Part shown: positions 1 through 7,415 of the stretch, piece after piece
Numbering within the stretch: the stretch's first letter is position 1
Layout: each line of letters begins with the position of its first letter
Assembly (NCBI GenBank): GCA_021295935.1
Contig: JAGWBL010000004.1
Span: forward strand, 1-18,514
Source: Pseudomonadales bacterium
GTDB taxonomy: Bacteria; Pseudomonadota; Gammaproteobacteria; Pseudomonadales; Azotimanducaceae
DNA: 18,514 nt
Direction: 5' to 3'
Made by a program: the position numbers and the translations under genes
The notes under the pieces: model-generated
Told to the model about the DNA's origin: nothing
What the model saw: the letters and a program-made list of their open reading frames with translations, nothing else
Databases searched by the model: none

Positions 1-1
1 G

Positions 2-901
2 ACGGGACTGCCGGCGTTCCACCCCAGCTTTGACTTGCCGATTGACGGAGTGTTGCACGCGGACTCGCCTCACTTCTACCGATACTGCGAGCCTGGCGAG
101 ACCGAAGATCAGTTCGTCCAGCGTGTCGCATCCAATCTCGACCGAATGATCGGTGAAGCAGGTCCGGAGAACATAGCGGCGTTCATTGTTGAACCGGTGC
201 AGGGGGCGGGTGGAGTCGTAGTGCCTCCCGATGGGTACTTCACGGCAGTCGATGCCGTCCTGCGAAAGCACTCGATCCCCATGATCGACGACGAGGTGAT
301 TTGTGGGTTCGGGCGCACCGGGAATCCTTTCGGATACCAGACGATGGGATTTCACCCGGCGACGTTTTCGTTGGCAAAGGGGCTCTCGAGCGCGTACCTT
401 CCGATCAGTGCCGTGCTCGTTCCGGACTGGATGTACGACGCGTTGGTTGAAGACAGCGCCAGCCACGGTCCGTTCTCTCATGGATTCACGTATTCCGGCC
501 ACCCAGTGTCGGCGGCCGTCGCGTTGCGAAGCATCGAGCTGATGGAGGAGCGAGACTTGTTCGCCCATGCTGCCGAGATTGCGGGTCCGTTTCAGCAGCA
601 CCTGCGTTCGTTTCAGGATCATCCGCTGGTGGGCGAGGCTCGCGGAATTGGCATGATTGGCGCGCTGGAGCTTGTGGCGAACAAGGAGACCAAGGAGCGA
701 TTCGACCCGAAGCAGGCCGTCGGCCTCGACTGCATGAACCGATGCCTTGATCATGGTCTCATCGTCCGCGCGCTTGGAGACACGATCTGCTTTTGTCCGC
801 CTTTGGTCATCACGCTCGACCAGATTGACGAGTTGTTTACCAAGTTCAGGAAGGCTTTGGACGAAACGCTGGAATCTCGGAGCGGATGGGTTCCTACTTG
901 A
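2..901 (+). CDS. Class III omega-aminotransferase (5' truncated by window edge)
   Basis: This is the C-terminal part of a PLP-dependent class III aminotransferase. The reading frame is open from base 2, and the start and N-terminal half lie outside the window. Visible family features are EPVQGAGGV, the cofactor Asp/Glu motif IDDEVICGFGRTG, the PLP-lysine segment SLAKGLSSAYLP, and HGFTYSGHPVSAAVAL, a stretch very like SpuC-type putrescine/beta-alanine:pyruvate aminotransferases. The end (GDTICFCPPLVIT followed by a C-terminal helix) is also normal for this group. The reaction should be transfer of an omega-amino group to pyruvate or another 2-oxo acid, in the cytoplasm. The amine donor cannot be read from the sequence. 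It stands alone here, facing the acs gene across a decayed region. A short hairpin follows 14 bases after the stop. Family is certain; substrate is not. Confidence 0.9.
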   Translation, partial: TGLPAFHPSFDLPIDGVLHADSPHFYRYCEPGETEDQFVQRVASNLDRMIGEAGPENIAAFIVEPVQGAGGVVVPPDGYFTAVDAVLRKHSIPMIDDEVICGFGRTGNPFGYQTMGFHPATFSLAKGLSSAYLPISAVLVPDWMYDALVEDSASHGPFSHGFTYSGHPVSAAVALRSIELMEERDLFAHAAEIAGPFQQHLRSFQDHPLVGEARGIGMIGALELVANKETKERFDPKQAVGLDCMNRCLDHGLIVRALGDTICFCPPLVITLDQIDELFTKFRKALDETLESRSGWVPT

Positions 902-915
902 GAAGACTGCTTGTA

Positions 916-939
916 CTCGGCGTCAAGACGCGCGCCGAG
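916..939 (+). terminator. Possible rho-independent terminator after the aminotransferase
   Basis: Seven-base perfect inverted repeat CTCGGCG / CGCCGAG with a 10-base loop, starting 14 bases after the aminotransferase stop. It is followed by only three T residues and then CC, so it is a weak candidate for an intrinsic terminator. Position and orientation fit; the poor U-tract is the main doubt. Confidence 0.35.
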
Positions 940-1389
940 TTTCCAGCATGGAAAAGGGCCTAGCTGCCCGGACTACGCGGAAGTTGACTTCGTGGAGGAC
1001 AATCGATTCAACCCCCGGACGCGCACGACGGTTGCATTGGCAATCCACTTCAGACGGGTGCCTGCACGCTTCGGTCGGCCTCGTTTCTGCGTGAACCTCA
1101 CTCCTTGCATCCGCCTGGAGCAGACAATCATTGCCTGCGACCGCACATGCCTGCATTTCGTCCGGTAGGGGCGGCTTGAACACCTGGTGCCAGTCCGCGA
1201 TTTCGGCCTGAGCCCAAGAAGCCATGCTCGCCAATGGGCACCTTCAGCGCGAGCGCAAGACTCTCGACCGAGTGGCATTCGTGTCGGCACACCAAATGTC
1301 GTGCCGACCAAAGACAGTAATCCCTGTACATCGATAACTTGAACTACAGGACCATCGAACTCCAGGAAATGCGGTGACCGTTCCCCCAC

Positions 1390-1545
1390 GAACGGCTCGA
1401 AGGGAACCGCATCCGATCAACACCGCAAGGAAGGGTGCCACCGGACTTCCCGCTTGCCGTGCTCAATGCGCTGGCGCACGCCGGAGCCAAGACGGTGCAG
1501 ATTGCGGCGGGCGCTCCGTGATGATGGAGTGGGCATGGCTCCCGA
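1390..1545 (+). pseudogene. Relic of a NarX/DegS-type histidine kinase ATPase domain
   Basis: No intact gene lies between 902 and 1545, but two adjacent reading frames recall the C-terminal ATPase domain of NarL-partner sensor kinases. One frame (about 1429-1521) reads GRVPPDFPLAV followed by LNALAHAGAKTVQI, resembling the family pattern RLPPevelAl...EALtNAlrHAGA..V.V (N-box), with about eight residues apparently missing between the two parts. It hits a stop at 1519. The next frame (from 1517) reads RDDGVGMAPDQ, resembling the G1 box VRDDGvGm. The few residues expected between the two boxes are missing and the frame changes, as expected for a decayed gene. The rest of 902-1390 holds only short ORFs on both strands that I cannot assign. 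A chance match cannot be excluded, because the boxes are short. Confidence 0.35.
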
Positions 1546-3495
1546 TCAGGCTGGCCGTGACGAGACCAGTTCGGACACGACCGAAGGATCCATGAGAGTC
1601 GTCGTGTCGCCGAGGTCAGCGACATCTCCGGCGGCGATCTTCCTGAGTATGCGGCGCATGATCTTGCCCGACCTGGTCTTCGGAAGTGCAGGCGCCCACT
1701 GGATGGCGTCAGGCTTGGCGATGGGGCCGATTTGCGTTCGCACATGCTGGACGAGTTCCTTGCGCAGGGCCTCCGACGGTTCCTGATCCACCATCAGGGT
1801 GACAAACGCGTAGATCCCCTCTCCCTTGACCGCATGCGGGCATCCGACAACGGCTGCTTCGGCCACCGAGTTGTGGAGTACGAGCGCGCTCTCGATTTCC
1901 GCGGTTCCCATGCGGTGGCCGGAGACGTTGATCACGTCGTCCACTCTTCCAGTTATCCAGTAGAAGCCGTCCTCGTCCCGACGCGCCCCGTCGCCGGTGC
2001 GGTACATGCCCTTGAACTTTGCGTAATAGGTATCGACGACCCGTTGGTGATCGCCGTACACCGAACGGATCTGGCCAGGCCATGAGGCCGTGATGCACAA
2101 CTCGCCTTGCGCCACCGTATCTTGGATCGCTACGCCGTTTGGATCAACGATTGCGGGTTGGATCCCGAAGAACGGACGCGTTGCCGAGCCTGGCTTCAGG
2201 ACTGTGGCACCCGGTAGCGGCGTGAGGAGGACACCGCCCGTCTCGGTCTGCCAGCATTTGTCGATCACCGGACATCGCGACTCGCCCACGACACTGTAGT
2301 ACCAGTTCCAGGCTTCCGGGTTGATTGGCTCTCCGACAGTTCCGAGGATCCTCAGTGACCTTCGGGAAGTCTTGAGCACGAATTCGTCTCCTTGCGACAT
2401 GAGCTGTCGCAACGCGGTGGGAGCCGTGTAGAAGACATTGCCTTGATGCTTATCGACCACCTGCCAACAACGAGAGGAGTCCGGATAAGTTGGCACACCT
2501 TCGAATGCTACGGTCGTCGCGCCGTTGGCGAGCGGCCCATACACGATGTAGGAGTGGCCAGTGATCCAGCCAACGTCCGCTGTGCACCAGTAGATGTCAG
2601 ACTCGCGGTTGTCGAAGACGTACTTGAAACTCATTGCGGCGTACAGCAGATACCCACCCGTGCTGTGCTGGACTCCCTTGGGCTTGCCCGTGCTGCCGGA
2701 CGTGTAGAGGATGAACAGCGGATCCTCAGCGTCCATGGGTTCCGGCAGGCAATTCGTTGGTTGTGTGCCTACGAGGTCGTGGTACCAAACGTCCCTGCCC
2801 TCCTGCCATGGAACTTGCTCACCGGTCCGTTGCAACGTCACCACGGTGTGCACCTTGGGGCAATCCTGAAGTGCAACCTCAGCGTTCCGCTTCAAGGGAA
2901 CGCCGCCGCCTCCGCGAACGCCCTCGTCCGCAGTGATCAGGACGCGGCAATCGGAGTCGAGAATTCGGTCTGACAGCGATCGTGCGGAGAACCCGCCGAA
3001 GACCACGCTGTGAATGGCGCCGATCCTTGCGCAGGCGAGCATGGCGTAGATGGCTTCCGGAACCATCGGCATGTAGAGACAGACCCTGTCGCCCTTCTTG
3101 ACACCCCGAGCTCGAAGTCCGTTCGCCAGCTTGCAAACTCGCTCGTGAAGTTCCCGGTAGGAGATGTACATCGACACGTCCGGGTCGTCGCCCTCCCAAA
3201 TGATCGCGGCCTTCTCGCCTCGCGCTGGCAAATGTCTGTCGATGCAATTGACCGATGCATTGAGCTTGCCTCCAGCGAACCACGCGATGCGGCCTTCCTC
3301 AAAATCCGCCTGGCACACGGTGTGCCAAGGTTCTTCCCAATCAAGGAACTCGCGAGCCTGCTCGTCCCAGAACGCATCGGGATCACTGATCGACCGCTGG
3401 TACATGCTTTGGTAGCGAGCCGCATTGATGTGGGCGCTCTGCGCCAAATGTTCGGGAACCGGGTATTTCTTGTTCACAGGAGAATGCGCAATCAA
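1546..3495 (-). CDS. acs: Acetyl-coenzyme A synthetase
   Basis: AMP-forming acetate-CoA ligase of about 649 residues (E. coli Acs has 652), converting acetate, ATP and CoA to acetyl-CoA in the cytoplasm. The N-terminal Acs cap is recognisable (INAARYQSMYQRSI...FWDEQ). The adenylate-forming signature YTSGSTGKPKGVQHSTGG is intact, as are the later core YRTGDGARRDEDGFYWITGR and DDVINVSGHRMGTAEIE. The C-terminal PKTRSGKIMRR carries the lysine (about residue 611) that is the acetylation-controlled catalytic site in the family. The frame is open further upstream, but that part overlaps pgi and does not look like Acs. I place the start at the TTG at 3495, which overlaps the pgi stop as TTGA; a GTG at 3477 would give 643 residues. 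It is the last gene of the panB-panC-pgi-acs run, which suggests translational coupling to pgi. Confidence 0.96.
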   Translation of the reverse strand: MIAHSPVNKKYPVPEHLAQSAHINAARYQSMYQRSISDPDAFWDEQAREFLDWEEPWHTVCQADFEEGRIAWFAGGKLNASVNCIDRHLPARGEKAAIIWEGDDPDVSMYISYRELHERVCKLANGLRARGVKKGDRVCLYMPMVPEAIYAMLACARIGAIHSVVFGGFSARSLSDRILDSDCRVLITADEGVRGGGGVPLKRNAEVALQDCPKVHTVVTLQRTGEQVPWQEGRDVWYHDLVGTQPTNCLPEPMDAEDPLFILYTSGSTGKPKGVQHSTGGYLLYAAMSFKYVFDNRESDIYWCTADVGWITGHSYIVYGPLANGATTVAFEGVPTYPDSSRCWQVVDKHQGNVFYTAPTALRQLMSQGDEFVLKTSRRSLRILGTVGEPINPEAWNWYYSVVGESRCPVIDKCWQTETGGVLLTPLPGATVLKPGSATRPFFGIQPAIVDPNGVAIQDTVAQGELCITASWPGQIRSVYGDHQRVVDTYYAKFKGMYRTGDGARRDEDGFYWITGRVDDVINVSGHRMGTAEIESALVLHNSVAEAAVVGCPHAVKGEGIYAFVTLMVDQEPSEALRKELVQHVRTQIGPIAKPDAIQWAPALPKTRSGKIMRRILRKIAAGDVADLGDTTTLMDPSVVSELVSSRPA

Positions 3496-5063
3496 CGGCG
3501 GGATGCTCGTTGGATTATTGCGCGTACGGTTGCTGCGTCCAGAGGAGCAACGTCGGCGGGAGCGACGCCTTCTTGCAGGGACGCCCGGTAGCGTTTCGCC
3601 AGAGTCTTGCCGTGCTCCACGCCCCACTGGTCGAATGGGTTTGTCCCCCACAGGAACCCGAGGCATGCGACCTTGTGTTCATAGAGCGCGATCAGTGTCC
3701 CAAGGGCAGTGGGGTCCAGTTCTTCCAAGAGGACCAGCGAAGCGCTTCGGCCCCCGGCTACCTGTTCGAACATTGGCCGGCTCGAGTCGGTGTGGCCGTG
3801 GAACAGCAAGGACGCGTTCGCCAACATCTGAGACAGCCCCCATACCTGTTCCTCTCGGGACACTTCGGGTCGATTCAGCACGCTGACGATGTCTACCGAA
3901 ACAGCGCTGCTTCCTTGATGCAGCAGCTGATGGAAGGAGTGCTGGCCTGCGGTTTCCGCCCCTCCCCAAACAATCTGCCCTGTTGCCACTTCCGTGCGTC
4001 CGCCGCTCTGCAGAGCGGTCTTGCCATTGCTTTCCATTTCGAGTTGCTGGAGGAAGGGCACGAACATGGACAGCCGGGGTTCGTACGTTCGGACAGCGTG
4101 AGTCGCGCAAATGAGGAAACTGCAATTCCACAGTGCAAACAGGGCCATCAACACTGGAATATTGCGTTCTAAATCTGTACAGAGTAGATGTTCGTCGACC
4201 AACGATCCACCCTCCAGGAACTTCTTGAATCCTGCAGTGCCCAGAGCCATGGCGGCGGTGATTCCGAACGCGGACCAAACTGAGAATCTGCCACCCACCC
4301 AATCAGGCATCGCCAGCAATTTCGACTCCGCGATTCCAAAGGTCCTGGCCGCGTCAGCATTGGTGGTGACAGCCCAGAAATGCTGCGCAACGGAATTCCT
4401 TCCCACGTGCTCCTGAAGAATCTGCCTGCACACCTTCGCGTTTTCGAGAGTCTCTTCCGTTCGGAACGACTTCGAATTGACGACAAACAGGGTTGCCGCC
4501 AAGTCGAGTGACTGAAGCGTTTGCCGAACCAAGTGTGCATTACGTTCAACCAGGAATCTCACATCCAGGGTCTGATCTCCCAATGCATCAACCACCAGAG
4601 CCGGTCCGAGGTGAGAGCCGCCGATCCCCAAGTTGACCACATGCCGAAATGGCTTGCCGTTCGATCCGCGCAACTTCCCGTCGCGAACCGCTTCCACCAC
4701 GTCAAGCATCCTCTCCTGTGAGGCTCTTGCCTGACACCGAACGGCATCCGGCATCTCGGGCCATGCCCCTCTACACGCCATGTGAAGGGCAGCGCGGTCT
4801 TCGGACAAATTCACGTGATCGCCACGAAACTGCGAGCGGATACGCTGTCCCAGTCTGGCTTCGCGGGCCAAATCCACCAAGCGAGCGAGGGTTGAATCGT
4901 CGACCGCTTGCCTGCTGAAATCGATCCAGACCCTTCCAAGCGAACCGGACATCCAATCAAGCCGAGACGAATCGAGAGACAGCGCATCGGAATCGTCGCG
5001 CATCAGCGTTCGGGCGCGCTCCTGCAATCGGGTCCAAGCGGTGCATTCCGAGGTGGGTTTCAT
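3492..5063 (-). CDS. pgi: Glucose-6-phosphate isomerase
   Basis: Interconverts glucose 6-phosphate and fructose 6-phosphate in glycolysis and gluconeogenesis. The 523-residue product is slightly shorter than E. coli Pgi (549). Visible signatures are the sugar-phosphate loop NLGIGGSHLGP (from about residue 144), GGRFSVWSAFGI, the catalytic glutamate in MESNGK (E344), the histidine in GQHSFHQ (H375), and the C-terminal PROSITE-type block NPFDQWGVEHGK with the catalytic lysine (K486). The usual ELGK there is EHGK, and a PYDQ-like segment before the catalytic Glu reads TYEP; both look like tolerated variation. The ATG start lies two bases after the panC stop, and the stop overlaps the proposed acs start, so it sits inside a tightly coupled unit. 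P. aeruginosa has panD between panC and pgi; here nothing fits between them. Confidence 0.97.
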   Translation of the reverse strand: MKPTSECTAWTRLQERARTLMRDDSDALSLDSSRLDWMSGSLGRVWIDFSRQAVDDSTLARLVDLAREARLGQRIRSQFRGDHVNLSEDRAALHMACRGAWPEMPDAVRCQARASQERMLDVVEAVRDGKLRGSNGKPFRHVVNLGIGGSHLGPALVVDALGDQTLDVRFLVERNAHLVRQTLQSLDLAATLFVVNSKSFRTEETLENAKVCRQILQEHVGRNSVAQHFWAVTTNADAARTFGIAESKLLAMPDWVGGRFSVWSAFGITAAMALGTAGFKKFLEGGSLVDEHLLCTDLERNIPVLMALFALWNCSFLICATHAVRTYEPRLSMFVPFLQQLEMESNGKTALQSGGRTEVATGQIVWGGAETAGQHSFHQLLHQGSSAVSVDIVSVLNRPEVSREEQVWGLSQMLANASLLFHGHTDSSRPMFEQVAGGRSASLVLLEELDPTALGTLIALYEHKVACLGFLWGTNPFDQWGVEHGKTLAKRYRASLQEGVAPADVAPLDAATVRAIIQRASRR

Positions 5064-5065
5064 GT

Positions 5066-5926
5066 TCAGGGCGTAAGTGGAGAGCCGGGCACGGGAACGT
5101 TGTCGATGAGCCGCGTCTTGCCCAGGCAGGCCGCACCGAACACCCGTAGGGGACCGCCGGAATCGTGCGCGGGCTGCAGGTTGCGTTCATTCCGGACCTC
5201 CACGTACTCCACGGCGAATCCCGCAACCTCAAGTTCCTCTCGAGCTTCCGCGACCGCTTGATCTCGCTCCTCGGCACCCTTTGCAGAACGGGTGGCAGCA
5301 CGCCGCAGGGTCGCAATGAGCCTAGGCGCCCTGGCTCGTTCCTTGCGCCGGAGATACTGATTCCTGCTGGACAACGCGAGGCCATCCTCGTCGCGCTCAG
5401 TCCGCTCGCTGTGGATGTCGATTGCCATGTCCAATTGTGAGCCCATTTGCCGAATCACCACAAGCTGTTGCCAGTCCTTTTCTCCGAAGACGGCAAGGGA
5501 GGGCCGGACCAGGTTGAACAGCTTCGCTACAACCGTGGCGACTCCGTCGAAATGCCCCGGCCTGCTCTTTCCGCAGAGGATCGAGCCAGTGGGCCCAGCC
5601 GAGATCGTGACGGACTGTTCGGTGCCGGACGGGTACATCTGTTCGTGAGAGGGAGCGAAGACCAGGTCTATTCCTTCCCGTTCCAGGAGTCGGATATCGC
5701 GACTCCTGTTTCGGGGATAGATGGAGAAGTCTTCGTCGGGGCCGAACTGCAAGGGGTTGACGTACAAGGACACGACCACGACGTCGCCCAGCAGTTTGGC
5801 CTTCCGCACCAGGCGAAGATGCCCTGCGTGTAGATTGCCCATGGTGGGCACGAGGCCGACGGTGGAGGTCAAGCGGTGACCGTCGAGCTCTCTGCACAGG
5901 CTTGGCTTGTCCGTCACAACTACCAT
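5066..5926 (-). CDS. panC: Pantothenate synthetase (pantoate-beta-alanine ligase)
   Basis: Joins pantoate and beta-alanine with ATP to make pantothenate, the CoA precursor. The 286-residue length is normal. The N-terminal ATP-binding motif PTMGNLHAGH with the HxGH element is intact. It is followed by VVSLYVNPLQFGPDEDF, the pantoate/ATP region GKSRPGHFDGVATVV, FGEKDWQQLVVIRQM and the C-terminal signature DGLALSSRNQYL. The ATG at 5926 lies 15 bases after the panB stop. It is followed two bases later by pgi. Its substrate beta-alanine normally comes from PanD, which is not encoded in this window. Confidence 0.97.
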   Translation of the reverse strand: MVVVTDKPSLCRELDGHRLTSTVGLVPTMGNLHAGHLRLVRKAKLLGDVVVVSLYVNPLQFGPDEDFSIYPRNRSRDIRLLEREGIDLVFAPSHEQMYPSGTEQSVTISAGPTGSILCGKSRPGHFDGVATVVAKLFNLVRPSLAVFGEKDWQQLVVIRQMGSQLDMAIDIHSERTERDEDGLALSSRNQYLRRKERARAPRLIATLRRAATRSAKGAEERDQAVAEAREELEVAGFAVEYVEVRNERNLQPAHDSGGPLRVFGAACLGKTRLIDNVPVPGSPLTP

Positions 5927-5941
5927 AACGGCTCGAGTTGC

Positions 5942-6745
5942 CTAAGTGAAGCTGTGCTCCATTTCCGGAAATCGCTCCTCGTGCACGGCGTCAGCATACG
6001 CCCGGAACGCTCCCGCGATGCCGTCCGTGCTCTCCCGCAGGAAGTTCTTCACGAACTTGGGCACGCGAATCCTGGGGGGCGTCACGCCAAGGAGGTCGTG
6101 CATCACCATGATCTGTCCGTCCGTGTGCGGCCCGGCGCCAATTCCGATGACCGGGATTTCGAGTTTCCCGGTGATGGCGGTGGCGAGATCGACCGGAACG
6201 CATTCCAGAAGCAGCAGCGCTGCTCCCGAATCCTGGAGAATCTGCGCTTCCTCGATCATGGTCGACGCTTGGTCAGGCTGACGTCCCTGCACCCGGTATC
6301 CCCCCAGTCGATTGATCGACTGAGGTGTGAGGCCCATGTGTGCGCAGACGGGGATTCCGCGTTCTGACAGCAGACGCGTGCTTTCCGCGAGCCAAGCGCC
6401 GCCTTCGAGCTTAACGACATGGGCCCCGCAACGCATGAGCGAGGCTGCGCTCTCCAGCGACTGGCTCTCCGATGCGTAGCTCATGAACGGCAGATCCGCC
6501 ATGATCATGCTCCCGCGGTTGCCGCGACGGACACAGTTCATGTGATAGACCATGTCGTCCAGTGCTACTGGGAGGGTGCTGTCGTGACCTTGGAGGACCA
6601 TGCCCAGCGAGTCCCCTACCAAGATGACCTCCACTCCGGAGGTGCTGATGAGTTCGGCGAACAGAGCGTCGTATGCGGTCAGGCTGGCGAACTTGCGCCC
6701 TTCCCTCTTCCGTTTGGCAAGCGTGTTGAGCGAGACCGTGGTCAT
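5942..6745 (-). CDS. panB: 3-methyl-2-oxobutanoate hydroxymethyltransferase
   Basis: Ketopantoate hydroxymethyltransferase; adds a one-carbon unit from methylene-tetrahydrofolate to 2-oxoisovalerate, the first committed step to pantothenate. The product has 267 residues, close to E. coli (264). Typical blocks are LTAYDALFAELI near the N-terminus, the metal-binding VGDSLGMVLQGHDSTLPV, VKLEGG, HMGLTPQSINRLGGYRVQG, the catalytic-glutamate region LLLLECVP, and IPVIGIGAGPHTDGQI. I chose the ATG at 6745 over an in-frame start at 6778 because the family begins with MTTVSLNTL-like sequence and a good Shine-Dalgarno (AGGAAAGGA) lies just upstream. It heads the panB-panC-pgi-acs unit. The upstream region contains only folK remains. 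Confidence 0.97.
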   Translation of the reverse strand: MTTVSLNTLAKRKREGRKFASLTAYDALFAELISTSGVEVILVGDSLGMVLQGHDSTLPVALDDMVYHMNCVRRGNRGSMIMADLPFMSYASESQSLESAASLMRCGAHVVKLEGGAWLAESTRLLSERGIPVCAHMGLTPQSINRLGGYRVQGRQPDQASTMIEEAQILQDSGAALLLLECVPVDLATAITGKLEIPVIGIGAGPHTDGQIMVMHDLLGVTPPRIRVPKFVKNFLRESTDGIAGAFRAYADAVHEERFPEMEHSFT

Positions 6746-6898
6746 GCGCTGTCCTTTCCTCTCTGGCAGCGCGCCCATTCATCCATGATTCCGCGCACCA
6801 CCTCAGTCTCCAGCCGAGTGATGTGCTCCGCTGAACTGGAATCTGTGCGAACGAGTCGGGGATCGTGTTTCAATTTCGATACATTTCAGTTAGTTAGG

Positions 6899-6908
6899 AT
6901 GACGTCAT
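6899..6908. promoter_or_regulatory. Perfect palindrome ATGACGTCAT, possible operator upstream of panB
   Basis: A perfect 10-base palindrome about 155 bases upstream of the panB start, in the most AT-rich stretch of this area (about 6860-6910). It is symmetrical enough to be a regulator half-site pair, but I cannot name a regulator. No convincing -35/-10 pair was found next to it, and a 10-base palindrome can arise by chance. Confidence 0.2.
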
Positions 6909-6989
6909 GATTGTCCACAACCAAGATGGATTGTAGTTCATCGACGCAACGTGCCTGCGTCATCCGCGAATGCAGCGCCACAGGTTCTG

Positions 6990-7350
6990 CACAGCCGAGA
7001 TCTCTGTCATCCAAAGTCGTCCGCGTGGGGCAAAGACCGTTTCGATACGAAGTCGAGTCCATTGATGCACCTGCAAGTCTCCGTTTCGGCGATTGAGCGG
7101 CGCAGGTGCTCGCAAGTGCCATGCACGTTTCCGCGGGCACCCGATCTTCCCTCCGATTCCAACTGGCCGCCCTCAATTCGCACGTGCCCGGAAAGCGCCG
7201 GAGCCGTCTTGGCGAGCCGGAACGCCATATTCCCGTGACTGCATGGTGGAAGTCAGGGTCGGATCTGCGTACACGTTCTGGAGATCGTCGCGCTCCCAAT
7301 CCCTCCGACTGCATGGCAACTCTGCGCAAGCCCAAGCACAGGATCGTGCG
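6990..7350 (-). pseudogene. folK: Decayed folK (hydroxymethyldihydropterin pyrophosphokinase) relic
   Basis: folK normally sits between pcnB and panB in related genomes, and 6746-7415 is where it should be. No full-length ORF exists there, but short blocks on the minus strand recall FolK. About 7260-7201 reads DPDFHHAVTGIWRSGSPRRL, like the family QPDFLNAVaei.t.lSPreLL. A different frame at about 7060-7007 reads NGLDFVSKRSLPHAD, like LDLDlLlYgd....LtlPHPR. The N-terminal glycine-rich IGLGSNLGD block is not preserved, and the spacing between blocks is shorter than in intact FolK. Multiple frame changes and lost motifs indicate a dead gene if the assignment is right. Between 6746 and 6990 the minus strand reads SILVVDNHDVI, weakly like the C-terminus of a deoxynucleoside kinase that some relatives carry beside folK. 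Confidence 0.45.
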
Positions 7351-7379
7351 CCCCAGGAGCTTCGCAAATCACAAGCCCG

Positions 7380-7398
7380 CGCGGAGTCGTGCTCCGCG
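7380..7398 (-). terminator. Hairpin just downstream of pcnB
   Basis: Perfect 7-base inverted repeat CGCGGAG / CTCCGCG with a 5-base loop, 17 bases past the pcnB stop in the direction of pcnB transcription. No T-run follows (CGGGCTTGTGATTTG), so it may be a weak terminator or a 3'-end-stabilising hairpin rather than a classical intrinsic terminator. Confidence 0.4.
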
Positions 7399-7415
7399 AC
7401 CGGTCGAAGTTCCGA

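Noticed and set aside
1280..1380. Minus-strand stretch EFDGPVVQVIDVQGLLSL, faintly like a CheW-type domain
   Set aside because: A single short block with no supporting flanking motifs in any frame.
1448..1580. MutL-type GHKL ATPase reading of the 902-1545 relic
   Set aside because: NALxHAGA with PPDFPLAV upstream fits NarX-type histidine kinases better than MutL's ENALDAGA, and MutL's AAGEVVERP motif is absent.
1560..1610. Continuation of the sensor-kinase relic into a GSMR-like motif near 1590
   Set aside because: This lies antisense to the constrained 3' end of acs, so the resemblance is probably chance.
2392..2973. 193-codon plus-strand ORF opposite acs
   Set aside because: Antisense shadow of the conserved Acs core; no recognisable protein.
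3496..3666. Extending acs upstream to 3666 (706 residues)
   Set aside because: The added part lies wholly antiparallel-free inside the pgi coding frame region, is arginine-rich out-of-frame pgi translation, and Acs proteins begin near the VPEHLAQ segment.
6781..6960. Deoxynucleoside kinase C-terminal relic (SILVVDNHDVI) beside folK
   Set aside because: Only about ten residues resemble the family; too short to call as a feature, so it is only mentioned with the folK relic.
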